From: Pachypanchax playfairii
Lineage: Eukaryota; Chordata; Actinopteri; Cyprinodontiformes; Aplocheilidae
Length of the DNA: 64,000 bases
Direction: 5' to 3'
Assembly: GCA_006937955.1 (NCBI GenBank)
Contig: SSNP01000050.1
Coordinates: forward strand, 2,242,037 to 2,306,036
A program made the translations under genes and the position numbers. Position 1 is the first letter of the stretch; each line of letters opens with the position of its first letter. Positions 1 through 12,630 of the stretch are shown here, in pieces. The notes beneath the pieces were generated by a model. The model made no database searches. It saw nothing but the letters and a program-made list of their open reading frames with translations, and was not told the DNA's origin.

Positions 1-2302
1 GTCTGTCCACTGACCGCTCAATGAGTCAATGCTGAGAGCTTTTGTTAATGGGTTTAATGTAAAGAAAGAAGTGAGACGGAACTGAAGCAGGGCTTTAAAT
101 TTGGATCCCACTGTGTCGAACAATCAAAACAAAACACATTTAAGGTAGTATTATAGTATTTGTTGTGTTGATTTTATAAATGTATTATTAAGAAGGGGTT
201 TTGGAAAGAAAGAAAGAAACATTTAAGCATTAGGATTTTCCAAGTTTTGCCTTTCGGTGATTAATCTGGACTATCGGTAGAAGGAGGCAGTAAGGAGGAA
301 GTTGAGCTTGAGGGCAGACTATTAGCTGAGTCTTATCTGAGGTGTCATTTAATTAACTAAGAGAGACTCAAGCTCAGGGGCACAAATGTTAACAAGAGGG
401 TTAATCTTGGTCATTTTACCTCAGTTTCTCATTCTTAATGGCTAATTCCAACAGAACCTATTAATCTAGGCCATCTGAATCCTGTAAATGCTATAATTAG
501 ATTTAAATTAGGTAAAATATATTTTAGTTTGTGTTCAGCCATTAATCAGACTGATGCGGGGGGGTTTGTTTCCAAAGCACGTGAGTCTGTATGTTTTGAG
601 GATGTTAGAAAGGTGAGTTTCAGATGTAGAAGTGCGGCTCGTATCCTGCAGAGCATCGCCAGATATCTGTGAGTTGCCCTTTTCCTCCCAGCTGTGCTCT
701 CCTCTTCACTTCCTTTGTTCTTTTCTACGCTCCACAATGTCATATTTTACCCCCAGTCACTCTGTGTCCTCCTAACTCCAATGTCAGAGCTCCCAGTGGG
801 ATTTGTTCAACATCCAGCCCCCCTACCAGCACTTTGTTCGAATCAGTCATCCCTATAACATTTACAGCCAAGATGTCAACACATGGGACTCCTGGTTTCA
901 TTAACAACACTCACTTCAATGAACTCCGAGGGTTTTTTAGCAAACTGTTGAACCTGCTTTCTGTTCGAGTCTGAAGCATAAAAACAGAGTTTTGTCTACA
1001 CACTTTTTTTTTTCTTTTCTTTTCAATCCCTCTCTTGATTGAGATCAGTTTTGTGCGATTAAGTGTAGAGTCGTCGCGCGTAAACGACAGTTAAATAGTT
1101 TCATTGATGAACACGGCAGATCCGAGACACACATCAATCCTCAAGTTCAGTTCGTTATCTGCCGCCGAAGAAGGAGCCCAGCAACGAGTAGCATCAGAAG
1201 CATTAACATAAAGCAATTCAAGCTCCTTTAATTTCATTATATTAAACAAATTAGATCACTCATCCAAGTGCAAAGTGCTTTCTTGTATGATATTAATTAC
1301 TAAAAAAGGAGCTGTGACAAAAGTTAAGGATGATAAATAATGTCAGTGCTGAGATTTCACTGCCTGGCTGTCTGTTATTTATCCTCATTAACTCTTCCAT
1401 CTAGGCTCCGGGCTTTAATGTGGAACATTAATATTCATATATGCTAAGTGTTTACAATCTTTCTCAGAAGAGACATGACTCACATTTAGACCTTTCCTAT
1501 CCTTTGCTCAGACTTACTCAGGCTGCTGAAGGCGCCGCTTCAACCTGAGGGTTCCGGTTCTGTTAGACCACGATGCTTTTTACACTCCGATTTTCATGAT
1601 GCTTATGTCTAAACACTATGATACAGATATGTTTGATTATTTATTGGGAAAACATTTAACGCAGACCTTAGAGATGATGTTTTTTCATTTCCGTTTTCTG
1701 AGAACTCAAATCTATAAAACGTTGAATAAAATGTTTTGAAACATTTTTTTTTAACCAGACTTTTACATGGTTCGGTGTAGCCACGGCAACCCTTTGACAT
1801 TGAAGAGGCTGAAAAGATGATTTTTTTTACTCCAACTTTAACTCTCAGTTAAATTGATAAATCTTTAAATGAGCTTTAAAAAAAAGGGGGCTTTATGTTC
1901 ATTTTATTCCATTTATGAAAGTGAAAAATGTCCACACTGTTTATCTGAGTGAAGAAATGTTTATCTTATTTGGATGGTGAAGAAAATAAAATGACCTAAA
2001 TTCGTATCTGTGTTGTTTACGACGATGAGCTTAAATTGTTTTAACAGAAAATAACTCGTGTTTATTGATCTTATGTCCAGATTTCTTGTTTCGTCTCACA
2101 ATGATGAAGAAAACTTAGTTACTATAGCCACTGATACAAACAGATAAAATATATTGATTATAGTTTTAATAATTTTCATTGTGTTGGATTGTTTTTATAT
2201 CACTCATTAAATTCATTACAATTTGACCTTTTGTACAATGTTTGTAAAATGATGAAGAGGAGCTTGCTGTTACTTGTGGGTGTTAATGCAGCAGCTTGTG
2301 AT

Positions 2303-2326
2303 ATTCATTCATTCATTCATTCATTC
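2303..2326. repeat. (ATTC)n microsatellite
   Basis: Six uninterrupted copies of the tetranucleotide ATTC are visible in the acsf3 intron. It is a simple repeat with no sign of function. Confidence 0.95.
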
Positions 2327-5300
2327 AAAAGCCCAATCTGCTGAATCTGAATTCATTTTGTTGTAACAAACTTTTAGTTTGTCTCATTTCCTGAAGTTTG
2401 CAGTAATTTAACTATGTTTAAATGAAAACATTTGTAATGAGTCCTCCAGTGCAGCAGCTATACGTTAAACAAGTCAGTTCACACTAAACCAGTTGCTACG
2501 TAGTTACATCATTTCCTCTTCTAATAAAAAAAAAACCCTCTCTTTTCTTTTGTTGATCCAATTATCCAGTAGTCGTTGGCCAAGAACTTAAAGCATCATG
2601 CAACATAAGTGTAACATCACCTCAAACTACCATCAACCTTTACAATCGGCTGTTAGTCTCTAAACTTCAGTCTTCACAACCAAACACTGCTTTATCTGAC
2701 CTGATGACATAACTTCACATTCAGATATGGTTATATTTTGCGTTAGGTGTTAGATAGGATGAAATTTCATGTGATCACAGACATAGTTTATTGTTTATTA
2801 ATAAATGTGATTGTTTAAACCGAAACTAAAGGTCAGAAACGTCTCAGGGGTTGACGGACTCCATGGAAACTGTATTTTCTAGTTTTTTTAATTACTCTCT
2901 CCTTTGTAGAACCTGTAAGACGAGTTGCTGAAAGGTTTTTGTTACGTTGGCCTTTGTCGTGTCGCACTCTGCCCTTTTCTTTCAGACATTTCTGTGTTTG
3001 AGGAAGAAGAAACTCATCCAGACCGTTTGTGTTTCTCTGAATCGATGGAAGCCGCTTCATGAGACGTTTCTGTCTTGTTATAATCATTGATTATTGAAAA
3101 GCAAGAGAATAATTCCACATATTTTTCTTTGAATCACGTTAAATTCTGGTTTGTTGTGGTAATAAGAATGACATCATCAGCATAGAGCCATTGTTCTGCT
3201 TCCCTGACAGTTATGTGTTTGGTGAAAACTTTTTATTTGATTGGAAAAGTGCCAAGAGGGTCTCAAAACACAGACAAGAGTATTTTGAAAATAATTCTTC
3301 AAAGATATTTACACAATTTTATAAGTTTAGGTAAATATATAGATAATAGTGTGCATTGGTTGTTGTGCGCTTCAGCAGACTAGTTATCATTCATTTATTT
3401 ATCATAAGGATTTGTTTATCCAATTCCACTTTTATTTATATAGTTTAATTCTAAAGGACATTCTGAGCATAGATCTAATTCTATAATTAAATTGTTAAAA
3501 TAATATGATTAAAATTATACATTTATACAATAATACATTACATTTAATACAATTGAAAACAAGGAATAAAAATATGTTGCTTCACTAAGATAAACTGATA
3601 TGTAACATCTAATATTGATGTCTGGTGATAATGAATGTTGATATTTTAGGAGTTTATTTGACAGCTGACTGAACTCAAGTTGTTTCAATAAACGTATCCG
3701 TCCTTCTCTTTAATCCGTTGGTTTCTCACTATGTCTCATAAATCCCAAAATCAACATCAGTTTAGTTTTTCACAAACAAAAGAATAAAAATCACTCCTTT
3801 TGAAGGTCATTGACATTTTCACCTTCTGCAAACGCTGTAAACACTTTTTTTTTTCTTGGCACAATCTTTTGTTGTTAAAATGAATGTTTATGATTTGGAA
3901 TATTTTAGCGCTGATTTTTTCGGTGTCTGCGGATGCTAATGCAATGTTACCAAGTTTCTGAAAGACATCGCAAGTTTCCTGTGCCCTCCATCCTCAGTTT
4001 AATTCTTGATCTGTTTTTATTTCTTTATTTTCTGCTCACTGTGTGCCGTCACTTTCTTTAATGCCTCAGAATGAGATGAAAGCCCAGTGCAATTAGGCTT
4101 CTTATCGTTTTAATTAAGAAAGCCATTCGGCCATATCTGCCTCAGACGCCATCACACATAATGGCAGAGGCTCTTGATGCCTGAAGTAGTAATTGTGTGT
4201 GTGTGTGTCTGTTCTGTGTGAGTGCATGCTGAATCTGTGTGTGTGTGCGTCCTAGTAACACAGTTCCTAAAAATCCCCTCCTTTCTTCCTTTAATCAGTT
4301 TTTGTGTTCTCCACCCGTTTTTTTCCCACTTGTGCATCTCTCCAAACATGCCGTTCTTTATTTACTTCTCCACAAAGAGACGAGGTCAAAGGATCTCGTT
4401 TAAGTACTCTAAACTCAGTTCTGCTGTGTTGTCCTTGTGTTTTTTATTCACTCCTTTTGTCAAAATTGCTTCATTAATGTCGTTTTCTCTCATTACGCTC
4501 AAACGTTTGCAGCCAGATGGAGGATTTCATGTTTTTTTTTATCTGTTTCACTTTGTGCGTGCACGAACACACACACGTGCAGGACACACAAACAGCTAAT
4601 CGACGTGCATGTAAACTGCTCTTTTCTCCATATCTATTTGTATAAAATGAAGGAGCTACATAGCTGTAACCAAATTATTCTAATGCTTTTTTTTTCCCCC
4701 CTTTCTTTTACCCACTCGTTCATAAAGAGGGAGAAATACCCTGATAGTAGCATAAACACCCAACTGGCTCCTCCCCCATCCTCCCTCCTTCCATCCTCCC
4801 TCCTCTGATACCTCAGCCTATCACTGCGGAGCAGTGGTCTGTGAAGAAATTCCCAATATCTAAATTTACACACTGTATCAATCTTGTTTAATAGACTGGA
4901 AAGCTTATAGCCGCCGTGGCAAACCGGCAGAGAGGGCAGTGGTGATAAATTGTCGGTGCGCTGGCGACAGCCGCCCGTGATGTATAATGAAATATTTATG
5001 ATTTATCCCAGCTAATAAACTGAAATGAAGTGCATGATGTATGGGAACAGATGGGCCCTCTATTGATGCTGAGGTGGAGCAGCAAGAGGGGGAAGAGGAG
5101 ATAGGAAAATCAGTGTTCGAGAGTTGTTTGAGAGGTAAAAATGAAGGGTAAGGATGGGACTTAAAGAATAAAAATAACTGTGTTTTGTCTTTGACACTGG
5201 AGCAGAAGACAAGTATTTGAATGGGATGGATGGAGAAATATCTGGTTAGAGAGAAGTGATGGAGGAGTAGACAAACGTAGGACGGCATTAGAAACAAACT

Positions 5301-5609
5301 TCAAATAAAATGCTATTTTTGTTCCAAGCAGGACGGGTACATGTTCGCTTTATAATTCAGACTTTTGTACTGTTTGTAGAAAATATATAGATGTGGGATA
5401 AATAGCATATATGTTCTTGCAGTATTAGGGTTTTTAAAATATAGTAAAAATGTGTAGAAAAACACAATAAATATCTCCATGTAATTTCAATATAAAATAA
5501 AAATTAAAACATTTGTGTGTGAAAAACAAAGTTCCATGTTTGCTGCATTTTTTGGATTATAGAGGGAAGTTTTACAGCCAGGTGCTGCTGTTAAAATACA
5601 TTTTTAAAA

Positions 5610-5965
5610 ACTTCTGTTAAAGCACCAGTTTTGTCAGCTGGCTGGTCTGGAGCATACAAGCGTGTGTAAACACAGGAGGAACCACATCAGCAGAGAGCTT
5701 GGAGAAGGAATTGTTTCTGCCGGTCAATCTCGGGGGGGTAAAAGGTCATTACCAAACTTTTAAAACAGCTGAGTGGACAAATTCACCCCAGAGTAAGCAG
5801 TGATCAGAAAAACTATAAAAACCAAACCCTAGAGCTCCATCTCAGATTCCATAAACCTCCATTCAAAGTTCATGACAACACAGTTAGAAGAAAACTGAAC
5901 AAGTTCGGCTGTTTGCAAAGATCACAGAGAGGGACAGATCTCCCACCACACTTGTTAGATTATAG
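5610..5965 (+). mobile_element. Tc1/mariner-like transposase relic (fragment)
   Basis: The stretch resembles, at nucleotide level, the part of teleost Tc1-like transposase genes that runs from the linker to the start of the DDE domain. Examples are the segments around 5622-5670 and 5835-5930. Reading frames are broken and neither terminal inverted repeat was found, so it is a dead internal fragment lying in the acsf3 intron. The class comes from memory of fish Tc1 sequences and not from a search. Confidence 0.5.
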
Positions 5966-6539
5966 AGAACATATCCATGACTTGATTGGTTCCTTTCATC
6001 TTGTAAAGGATGGAGAGAGACAAAACAAAAAGGAGTAAAGTTTTTTCTGCGTTTTTACAGTCCAGAGAAGCTTTAAACGTCACATTTTATCTGTATAGAA
6101 AAGACACAAGAAAATAAAACATGCACACTTCAACCAACCTTAACTTCACTACAGCATCTTACTCACATCCATCCTCTTGGTACCAGCTGTCTTGAACGCT
6201 CCACCTGTAATAACCCAAAAGGACATCTTCCTGTTCCATCCTGTTTCCACCTCCCTTGTCCATTTTTTCTCTCTCTTGTGGTCTCTCTCTCTCTCTCCAC
6301 TCATCCATACTGACCCATTTCCTCCACTCATCCTCCCCAGACCCACCTGCGCCCCTCATTCCACACACTGTACTCTCCCACACCTGTCCCCCAGACATTT
6401 GTGTGTGTGTGTGTGAGAGACAGAGGTGCGTTCAGAGGACGTCTGGGGATCCTAAACACTCATCCATCCAACTGCACTCGGACTTTCTCTGTCTTCAACA
6501 CACACCTTTACCTGAGCTAGTATTTTGTCATGTTATTAA

Positions 6540-7232
6540 AGGAGAACGCCCGTTTTTTGCAATTGGGGCCTTATTTATTCTGTGAGATGTGTTTTACTCG
6601 TCATCAGTGGTACTTTTTTGCGATTGGGATTCGTCTCGGAGATTTTTGATTCACACGGCAAACACCTAAACGCCAATAAACGAGAGTCGGTTGGGCCTGC
6701 GTTCGCCGACCCTAAATCGGTTTAAAATCAGTTCAAATCCGTTATTTTTTTAATCTGGCCATTTAGATACTCTATTGTTTTTTCCGTTCCAGTGCCATCT
6801 TGAATCCTGCGCTCATAGAAATGATATTTTTTACAGTGACGGGAGAGTGACGTCATCTCTCCGTGCCCACTCACGTATTACCTGTAAGGAAGTTGTTTGA
6901 AACTGCTACTCCTTAGCTATTCGTAGCAACACACAAATCGGAACTCTTGTTTTCAGTGTAGAAAAAATCGGTTGATTTTGCGCATATCCTGGGTGCAACA
7001 GCAAAATGAGGAATGAGATTAAAAAAATAACGGATTTGAACTGATTTTAAACCGATTTAGGGTCGGCGAACGCAGGCCCAACTGACTCTCGTTTATTGGC
7101 GTTTAGGTGTTTGCCGTGTGAATCAAAAATCTCCGAGACGAATCCGAATCGCAAAAAAGTACCACTGATGACGAGTAAGACACATCTCACAGAATAAATA
7201 AGGCCCCAATTACAAAAAACGGGCGTTCTCCT
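6540..7232. mobile_element. Fold-back DNA transposon with TTAA target duplication (Kolobok-like, non-autonomous)
   Basis: The left arm (6540-6756) and right arm (7016-7232) are inverted copies of equal length, 217 bp, differing at only about four or five positions. Both ends are flanked by TTAA (6536-6539 and 7233-7236), and the termini read AGGAGAACGCCCG inward. The 259-bp centre ends with a frame (6979-7020) reading CAYPGCNSKMRNEI, which resembles the first zinc-ligand cysteines of a THAP domain. TTAA target sites plus a THAP-bearing transposase are known features of the Kolobok superfamily; piggyBac also uses TTAA. No intact transposase is present. It lies in an acsf3 intron about 400 bp upstream of an exon. 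The high arm identity suggests a fairly recent insertion. Confidence 0.8.
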
Positions 7233-7632
7233 TTAATATACACCGACTTTCTGGAGTTTTTCTCTTTTAATTTAATCAGCTTTTACTTAGAATTTTGGTT
7301 CCACTGACTCCCATAATTTCTGTTTCGCAAAATATCAATAATAGCTGATCACAATAAAGGCCAAAGGCGCGTTTTAATGCAGCGAGATGCTTCATGTAAT
7401 ATACAGTAAATCAATAAATGCAGACAAGCCGTCAATAAGCGGGTGATTTTTCATCCCTGGTGTAATTTAGATGTATTCTGTGTACAAAAAATAAATAAAA
7501 CATTTTGTTTTTAAAATTCAGTCCTGCTAATCTTATTAAAAAGGTAAAAAAAAATAAATAAATAATCACTCAGAAATCCTTTTATTTTTATTTTTATTGA
7601 CCGCCTCCTCTCATGTTGTGTGCATGTTTCAG

Positions 7633-7767
7633 GTGACACAGCAGTCTATAAAGATGGTGTTTACTGGATCATGGGTCGCAGCAGCGTCGACATCATTAAG
7701 AGCGGTGGCTATAAGATCAGTGCGCTCGAAGTGGAGCGTCACCTCCTGACTCATCCAGACATCATGG
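7633..7767 (+). CDS. acsf3: acsf3 coding exon (third from last)
   Basis: The acceptor is a pyrimidine-poor ...TTTCAG and the donor is ATGG|GTACGA. The exon encodes the glycine-rich hinge into the C-terminal lid, including [10 protein letters not shown] and SALEVERH. The frame closed by splicing is G|GT at the start and G|AT at the end. Confidence 0.9.
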
Positions 7768-10404
7768 GTACGATACTGTGTAGAACTGGAGGATATGTTA
7801 TTACACATGATTAAACAAAATCTGACATGATTACGTTGATAAACACAATAAAATGTATGTTCTGTAATTTATGCTGTAAATTTAACCTAATTTGTGTTGT
7901 TTTTATGACAATTTTGCAAAATTTTTAAAACTACTACAAATACTTTATAAAAATCTGATATAATCGTCCACAGTTTGTTTTTATTTTACGAATATGTTTT
8001 ATTTTTTTTAAATAGTTGCATAAATTGTCATTTGTTGGTTGATATATTTTTGCTCCAATGAATGTGATTATTGTAATTTGTGAATTGAGTTTAATATTTG
8101 ACATTTTTAGTGTGTTTAAATGAATTTATTCATGTTTTATTGTTTTTTAATACTGTAGATGTGGCTGTAATCGGGGCCCCGGATGCCACGTGGGGTCAGA
8201 AGGTCACTGCGGTGGTGCAGCTGAGGAAGGGCCAGAGCATGACCTTACCTGAACTAAAGACATGGGCACGGTAATGTTTACAGTCTGATACAGTTTAAGG
8301 TTTTATATACTTCTAAAGTGATAACCTGAATAGCTTCATTACTTTTTACATGAAGAAGGAATGATGACTTTAGTCCTGCAGATTAAAAACAGCTGATTTG
8401 AGCTTTTTTTAGAGCCGTTTATGAGACGGGATGCATCCAGGTTAAAAAAAATAAATAGAACTACCCATTTATCACTAAAATGCCTCAAAATTTAGATTCC
8501 TGTTTGAGTTAGAATATACCATAATATTTATTTACATACTTTTATTGGAATTTTGTGAAAGTTCATTCCAATATAACCAGTTTTCAGAGGTGATAAACAT
8601 AATAAAATTCTTCTACAGTGTTTTGATGTAAAACTCATGGAACTGTTAATCTAAATAGGGTTTCCTGAGTTTATTATTCCATCACTTATTTTTTTTTTTT
8701 TCAGTCAAATGTGAACATTCAGAATAGAAAATAGTTCAAACTGCTTTACCCAATGCCATTCCCAAAAAGCTCAACTCCAAACTTGTACCACCAGAGGAGA
8801 CCGTGACCTAAATACCTCGGGGCCAATCCATCACTGGGGGTCTAGGAAGACAAAACAATATAAGTTTCATGTCCCCTCATGGTAGAAGACTGCACCTCCT
8901 TTCTCTTTGTCATATACTGTTACTGTAGTTCATAAAGACAGATTGTTGGTAACCAAGTAAATTCTGGTCATTTGGACTCATAACTCTGATTCTTTGGGCT
9001 CATATAACCTACTGACTCAGATCAACAGAAAGAGGAGGTGAGAGAATAAGAGTCGACTAATGACGAGAGCAGATGGAAAAGCAGGATAAAAATAAAAGGA
9101 AGATGTAAAAAAAGCAAGTTAATGATTGTTATGGAAGGTTTCGTCCTTTGAGCTAACATTTCCTTCTTTTCTAAATGTCAGTGGTGTTTTTTTTTTGTTT
9201 TTTTTTTTGCTTGCAGCTGCAGGTTGTTGGTGGGTGTGCATCCAAAGTGTTTTATCATTATCATTACCAGTTTTTGGAAACTTTTTCGGTTCTCACACCC
9301 CACCAGCGCTGTTTACACACGTGTCTGAATTCTGTGCGAGCGCCGGTTTGTGTGTGTGTGTGTGGAGTCAGACGGCACCATATGGAGAGTGGATGTTAGA
9401 TCCTGCTGGTGCAGCATGGTAGATTAATACCGCTGTCTGTGACCCACGTTGACACGCTCGCGCACACGGAAACAAGCTCGCGTGCAGTTTGCAGCCAGGG
9501 GTCCCGCCAGCAGACGGGCAGCGCTGACACACAGCACACTGCTGGGGCCGGAGTGCAGAGGAGGACTCGGGGAGACAAAACGAAACATAAACAAGTAGCT
9601 GGATGCTCAGTCTTCAGTGCCCTGGCTTCAGCTGTCACTCTGAATGTCTATCACACCCTCTGCGCACTATGCTGCCATGAAAACACACACACATACACAC
9701 ACACTCTGCCCTGGAGAAAATGGTGACATGTTACAGAGCCATGTACATATGCACATATACCCTCACTTTACTCACTGAGTCAGACAGACTGAGACATCTG
9801 TTTGATGGCAGCCGTATGAGTCATTATGCTCACTCGCACAACAGGGTCGCTCACAAGAAACACACAAACAAACAGACACACAAACTAGGTTAGAAGATAA
9901 TAAAAAGCGCTTCAGGCTTTAAAGACTTGACGTAACATCCAGCCGCTGAAAACGGAATAAATAAAACACTTTTAATTATCACAGCCTTCTGTTTTTCTTT
10001 TTTATTATTTGTATTTTTTTTTCTTTTTGCTTTGATTATATTGTTTTATGTGAAGGGAAAAGTCTGTGTCTGGAAGCGAATTGGGGATATTAAGGAAGAA
10101 AGCTGCAGAAAGTATGAAGGACATTTCTTTTCTTATCGCTACTTCTTCGCCACAGGGCGAGCCTTTGTTGTGCAGTTGTTTTTGTGTTGTCTTTGTTGTT
10201 GTTTTATGCGTGTTTGTGTGTGTGCTGATGTATTTGTCAGAGTTACGCAGTTTATTCTCTGTGTGTATTAACCTCTGTGTTTCTTGCAGGGAGCACATGG
10301 CGCCCTACATCATTCCAACAGGCCTGGTGCTGGTGGAAGAAATGCCAAGAAATCAGATGGGAAAAGTCAACAAGAAGGAACTCCTGCGACACTTCTTTCC
10401 ATGA
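7633..10404 (+). CDS. acsf3: Acyl-CoA synthetase family member 3 (mitochondrial malonyl-CoA synthetase), last three coding exons
   Basis: The coding parts are 7633-7767, 8159-8270 and 10290-10404, with consistent phases (1, then 2) and a TGA stop at 10402-10404. They encode the C-terminal subdomain of an ANL-superfamily acyl-CoA synthetase. The hinge and K-G-x-K/R signature is visible as [19 protein letters not shown] in the first exon. The conserved lysine motif [11 protein letters not shown] is in the last exon, where the Lys after Met-Gly is the adenylation catalytic residue in this family. Wording throughout is close to human ACSF3, which activates malonate and methylmalonate to their CoA thioesters in the mitochondrial matrix. 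The N-terminal two thirds of the protein are off the left edge. Other ANL enzymes are possible but fit less well, and synteny with cdh15 supports the call. Confidence 0.93.
7768..8158 (+). other. acsf3: acsf3 intron, AT-rich
   Basis: This is a GT...AG intron of 391 nt, strongly AT-rich. No element was recognised in it. Confidence 0.85.
8159..8270 (+). CDS. acsf3: acsf3 coding exon (second from last)
   Basis: The exon runs from the acceptor ...ACTGTAG to the donor ACG|GTAATG. It encodes [20 protein letters not shown] and the following helix, the typical C-terminal subdomain of acyl-CoA synthetases. It ends in phase 2, completing an Arg codon with the next exon. Confidence 0.92.
8271..10289 (+). 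other. acsf3: Last acsf3 intron
   Basis: This is a 2.0-kb intron with GTAATG donor and TTCTTGCAG acceptor. It contains homopolymer T runs near 8689-8701 and 9186-9210, short GT/CA microsatellites near 9350-9363 and 9683-9705, and no recognisable gene or complete transposon. Confidence 0.8.
10290..10404 (+). CDS. acsf3: acsf3 terminal coding exon
   Basis: The exon follows the acceptor CTTGCAG and ends with TGA. It encodes [17 protein letters not shown], then the catalytic-lysine motif [11 protein letters not shown], and ends ...RHFFP, as expected for the ACSF3 C-terminus. Confidence 0.93.
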
Positions 10405-10521
10405 CCAGACAGGAAACTTGTTTCTGCTGAAATACTTCCTGGATTCGCTCTTCAGTCTTTCCAGATTGGGAAAATGTACTCAGTGAATGGCAGATAATAG
10501 AAAAACACCTCATAGTTTTAA

Positions 10522-10527
10522 AATAAA
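10522..10527 (+). other. acsf3: Candidate acsf3 polyadenylation signal
   Basis: This is a canonical AATAAA 118 nt after the stop codon, in an AT-rich 3' untranslated stretch. Further AATAAA-like hexamers follow within about 650 bp, so the site actually used cannot be fixed from sequence. Confidence 0.5.
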
Positions 10528-10545
10528 CTTATGAAAAACGATTAA

Positions 10546-12630
10546 ACAAATCAGATACTCGTGCAATTTCCAATAAGTTGTTGAATTCTTTTTATGATTC
10601 TGTGAGATTTTTGTGTGATTGGCGGTACAAGTTGTTTGAAATTTTAATGATGCAAAGTCATTATGAATTGTCGGTATCAGGAAAGTTTTGATTCACCTGC
10701 AGGATCAACGCAGTCTGCTATCACTGTAACACGGTCTGTGTGCTGTAAGGTGCTGCAAGTCTGATGCAAAAGTGTTGCGTCAGTCTGATACATCGAGTTT
10801 AAAAATAAAATCCAAAGCAGAACGTTCACTCAGAGCTGGAGTTGGTCGTGTTCTGAGAGCGTCAGAGAGAAATTCTGCACCAAAAGACACCAAAAACCCA
10901 GCTGTACGTTTGGGTTCAAGACTCGAAGTTCACCAATCGGTTTATTTCAATCTTATCTGGATGAAAATTGTGTGATCAGATTAACTTGAGAACACTTTTG
11001 TTATTGTTATAATTAAAGATCATACTCTATGGAGCTGCTCCATAAAAAAAATGGCAGAGACTATGAAACACTTCTCATACATTAATGGTTTATATTTGAC
11101 TCCCAGGATTCAACGGATGCACTTGAAATACAAAATAAATTGATTTGTAAATAAAGAAAAACTTCTCAAGATGTTATTAAAACGTGTTTCTTTCCTTCTT
11201 TTGCATAAATTACAGAGCTGTTCTAATTGTTTCCTCGGTGTGTGTTTGTGTGTCTGTGCAGCTGTGGTTACACAGGTGTGATAAGAGCTCGAAGGCAGAT
11301 TCTCCAGCAAGGCAAAACACCACAGCTGGATGCCCCGCACTCCATCTGACTAACCCTCTCACCCCGCTCGCTCTTCTCACCTCTCATCTTTTCTCATCTC
11401 AATTTATCCAATACTTCATCTCTTCTGTCTTCACCACAAGTCACAACAGATTGCGGCAGCACCCGGGCCGACTCCGCTGCCAGACTCCTCTTCAATGAGC
11501 CCTGGCGCGCCGCCAGAATAGACCGTGTGTGAGGAAATGACAGAAAAAAAAAAGAGCAGAGACAAGAGGGGTAAAAAAAGAGCTGGCTAGAGAGAGTTGG
11601 TGGAAGACAGAAAAGGAAGATGCAGAGAGTTTTGAGTATGTGATAAAAAAAATGATAAAGAGGAACACAAAAAAAAAAAGATGGCTCTCAAATCTGGTGG
11701 AGATAAACAGTCGTGATGAATTGCCAGAGAACTGAAGATGGAAAGATATATAAGTGCAGCCCCTCGCTGATACAACCTCCTGTCCACACAAACACACACT
11801 CCTTCGCCCACAGTCACCAGAGACCTGATTAAGAGAGCAACGCTATCGATCTGTGGGCTGGCAGGATAGGATGGATGAGCAGGCAGGGCTGCAAGAGCAT
11901 CAGAGGACAGCTCCTGTGCACTCCGCTACCCCCCCCCCCTCCACACCCCAAATACCACACCCAGCCATCAACACCAGGCCTGTGAATCAATTGAAGCTGC
12001 TGGTAAGAAGTCTGGGTCCGCCACGCTGATGCTGCAGAGTGTGAAATCTGAAGAGCTGCTGTATAGGACGTGGTGTCTGTATGGGGGGGGGGGGGGGGGG
12101 GGGTGAAATGGGGGGCAAAATGTGCCCTTGAACTTCCTCCACCTACCTTTTTTTCACATCTTGAACACACGCAGTCAAACACCTCTGTGTTTACTGGAGC
12201 GTGGTGGAAGAGGCTGTCTACAGATGGCTGCTTATTGGGCTCCAGGGTCCTGGAGGGAGGGGTCGGGGGTCATCAGGGATGCCCGGGAGGTTGTTTGGGA
12301 CAGTAAATGTAAGTAAAAAGCAGGTGTTTTTTACAGATTAACAAAAGACGAGTGTAGGATAATTTTGTCACAGTTTCACACATATAATAATCCTGTCTTC
12401 ATGGTTACTGGATTTTTTTTTTTAATTTAAGAGGTATTTTAGTCAAACCAGCAGGAACCAGTTCACACGGTAACAAATTAATAATAAATATATTGCACTT
12501 AAACATGTTCTCTGTAACTGTGAAATAAATCTATTGAAGACCGACATTTAAATTGTTTAATTTTCATCCACTTACTTGAAGCAGCTTCGTTTCAGACAGT
12601 CTGATCAGGTTTAGGCTTCAAACTGGATCA
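10546..12630. other. Intergenic sequence downstream of acsf3
   Basis: No gene was supported. The stretch holds a long G run at about 12082-12102, a C run near 11932-11940 and purine-rich sequence around 11530-11760. Short frames here are explained by base composition. Confidence 0.7.

Larger units (their letters stand above)
1..7632 (+). other. acsf3: acsf3 intron (partial), upstream of the first visible exon
   Basis: No coding exon could be supported here. The first acsf3 exon in the window begins at 7633 with an incoming phase-1 codon, so the preceding exon lies beyond the left edge and this whole stretch is intronic. It holds an ATTC tetranucleotide run, GT-rich microsatellites (about 4195-4250 and 6402-6418), a Tc1-like relic (5610-5965), a fold-back element (6540-7232) and at least one segment that looks like non-repetitive regulatory DNA (4890-5075). 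Open frames in it are short and show no family resemblance or splice structure. Confidence 0.75.
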
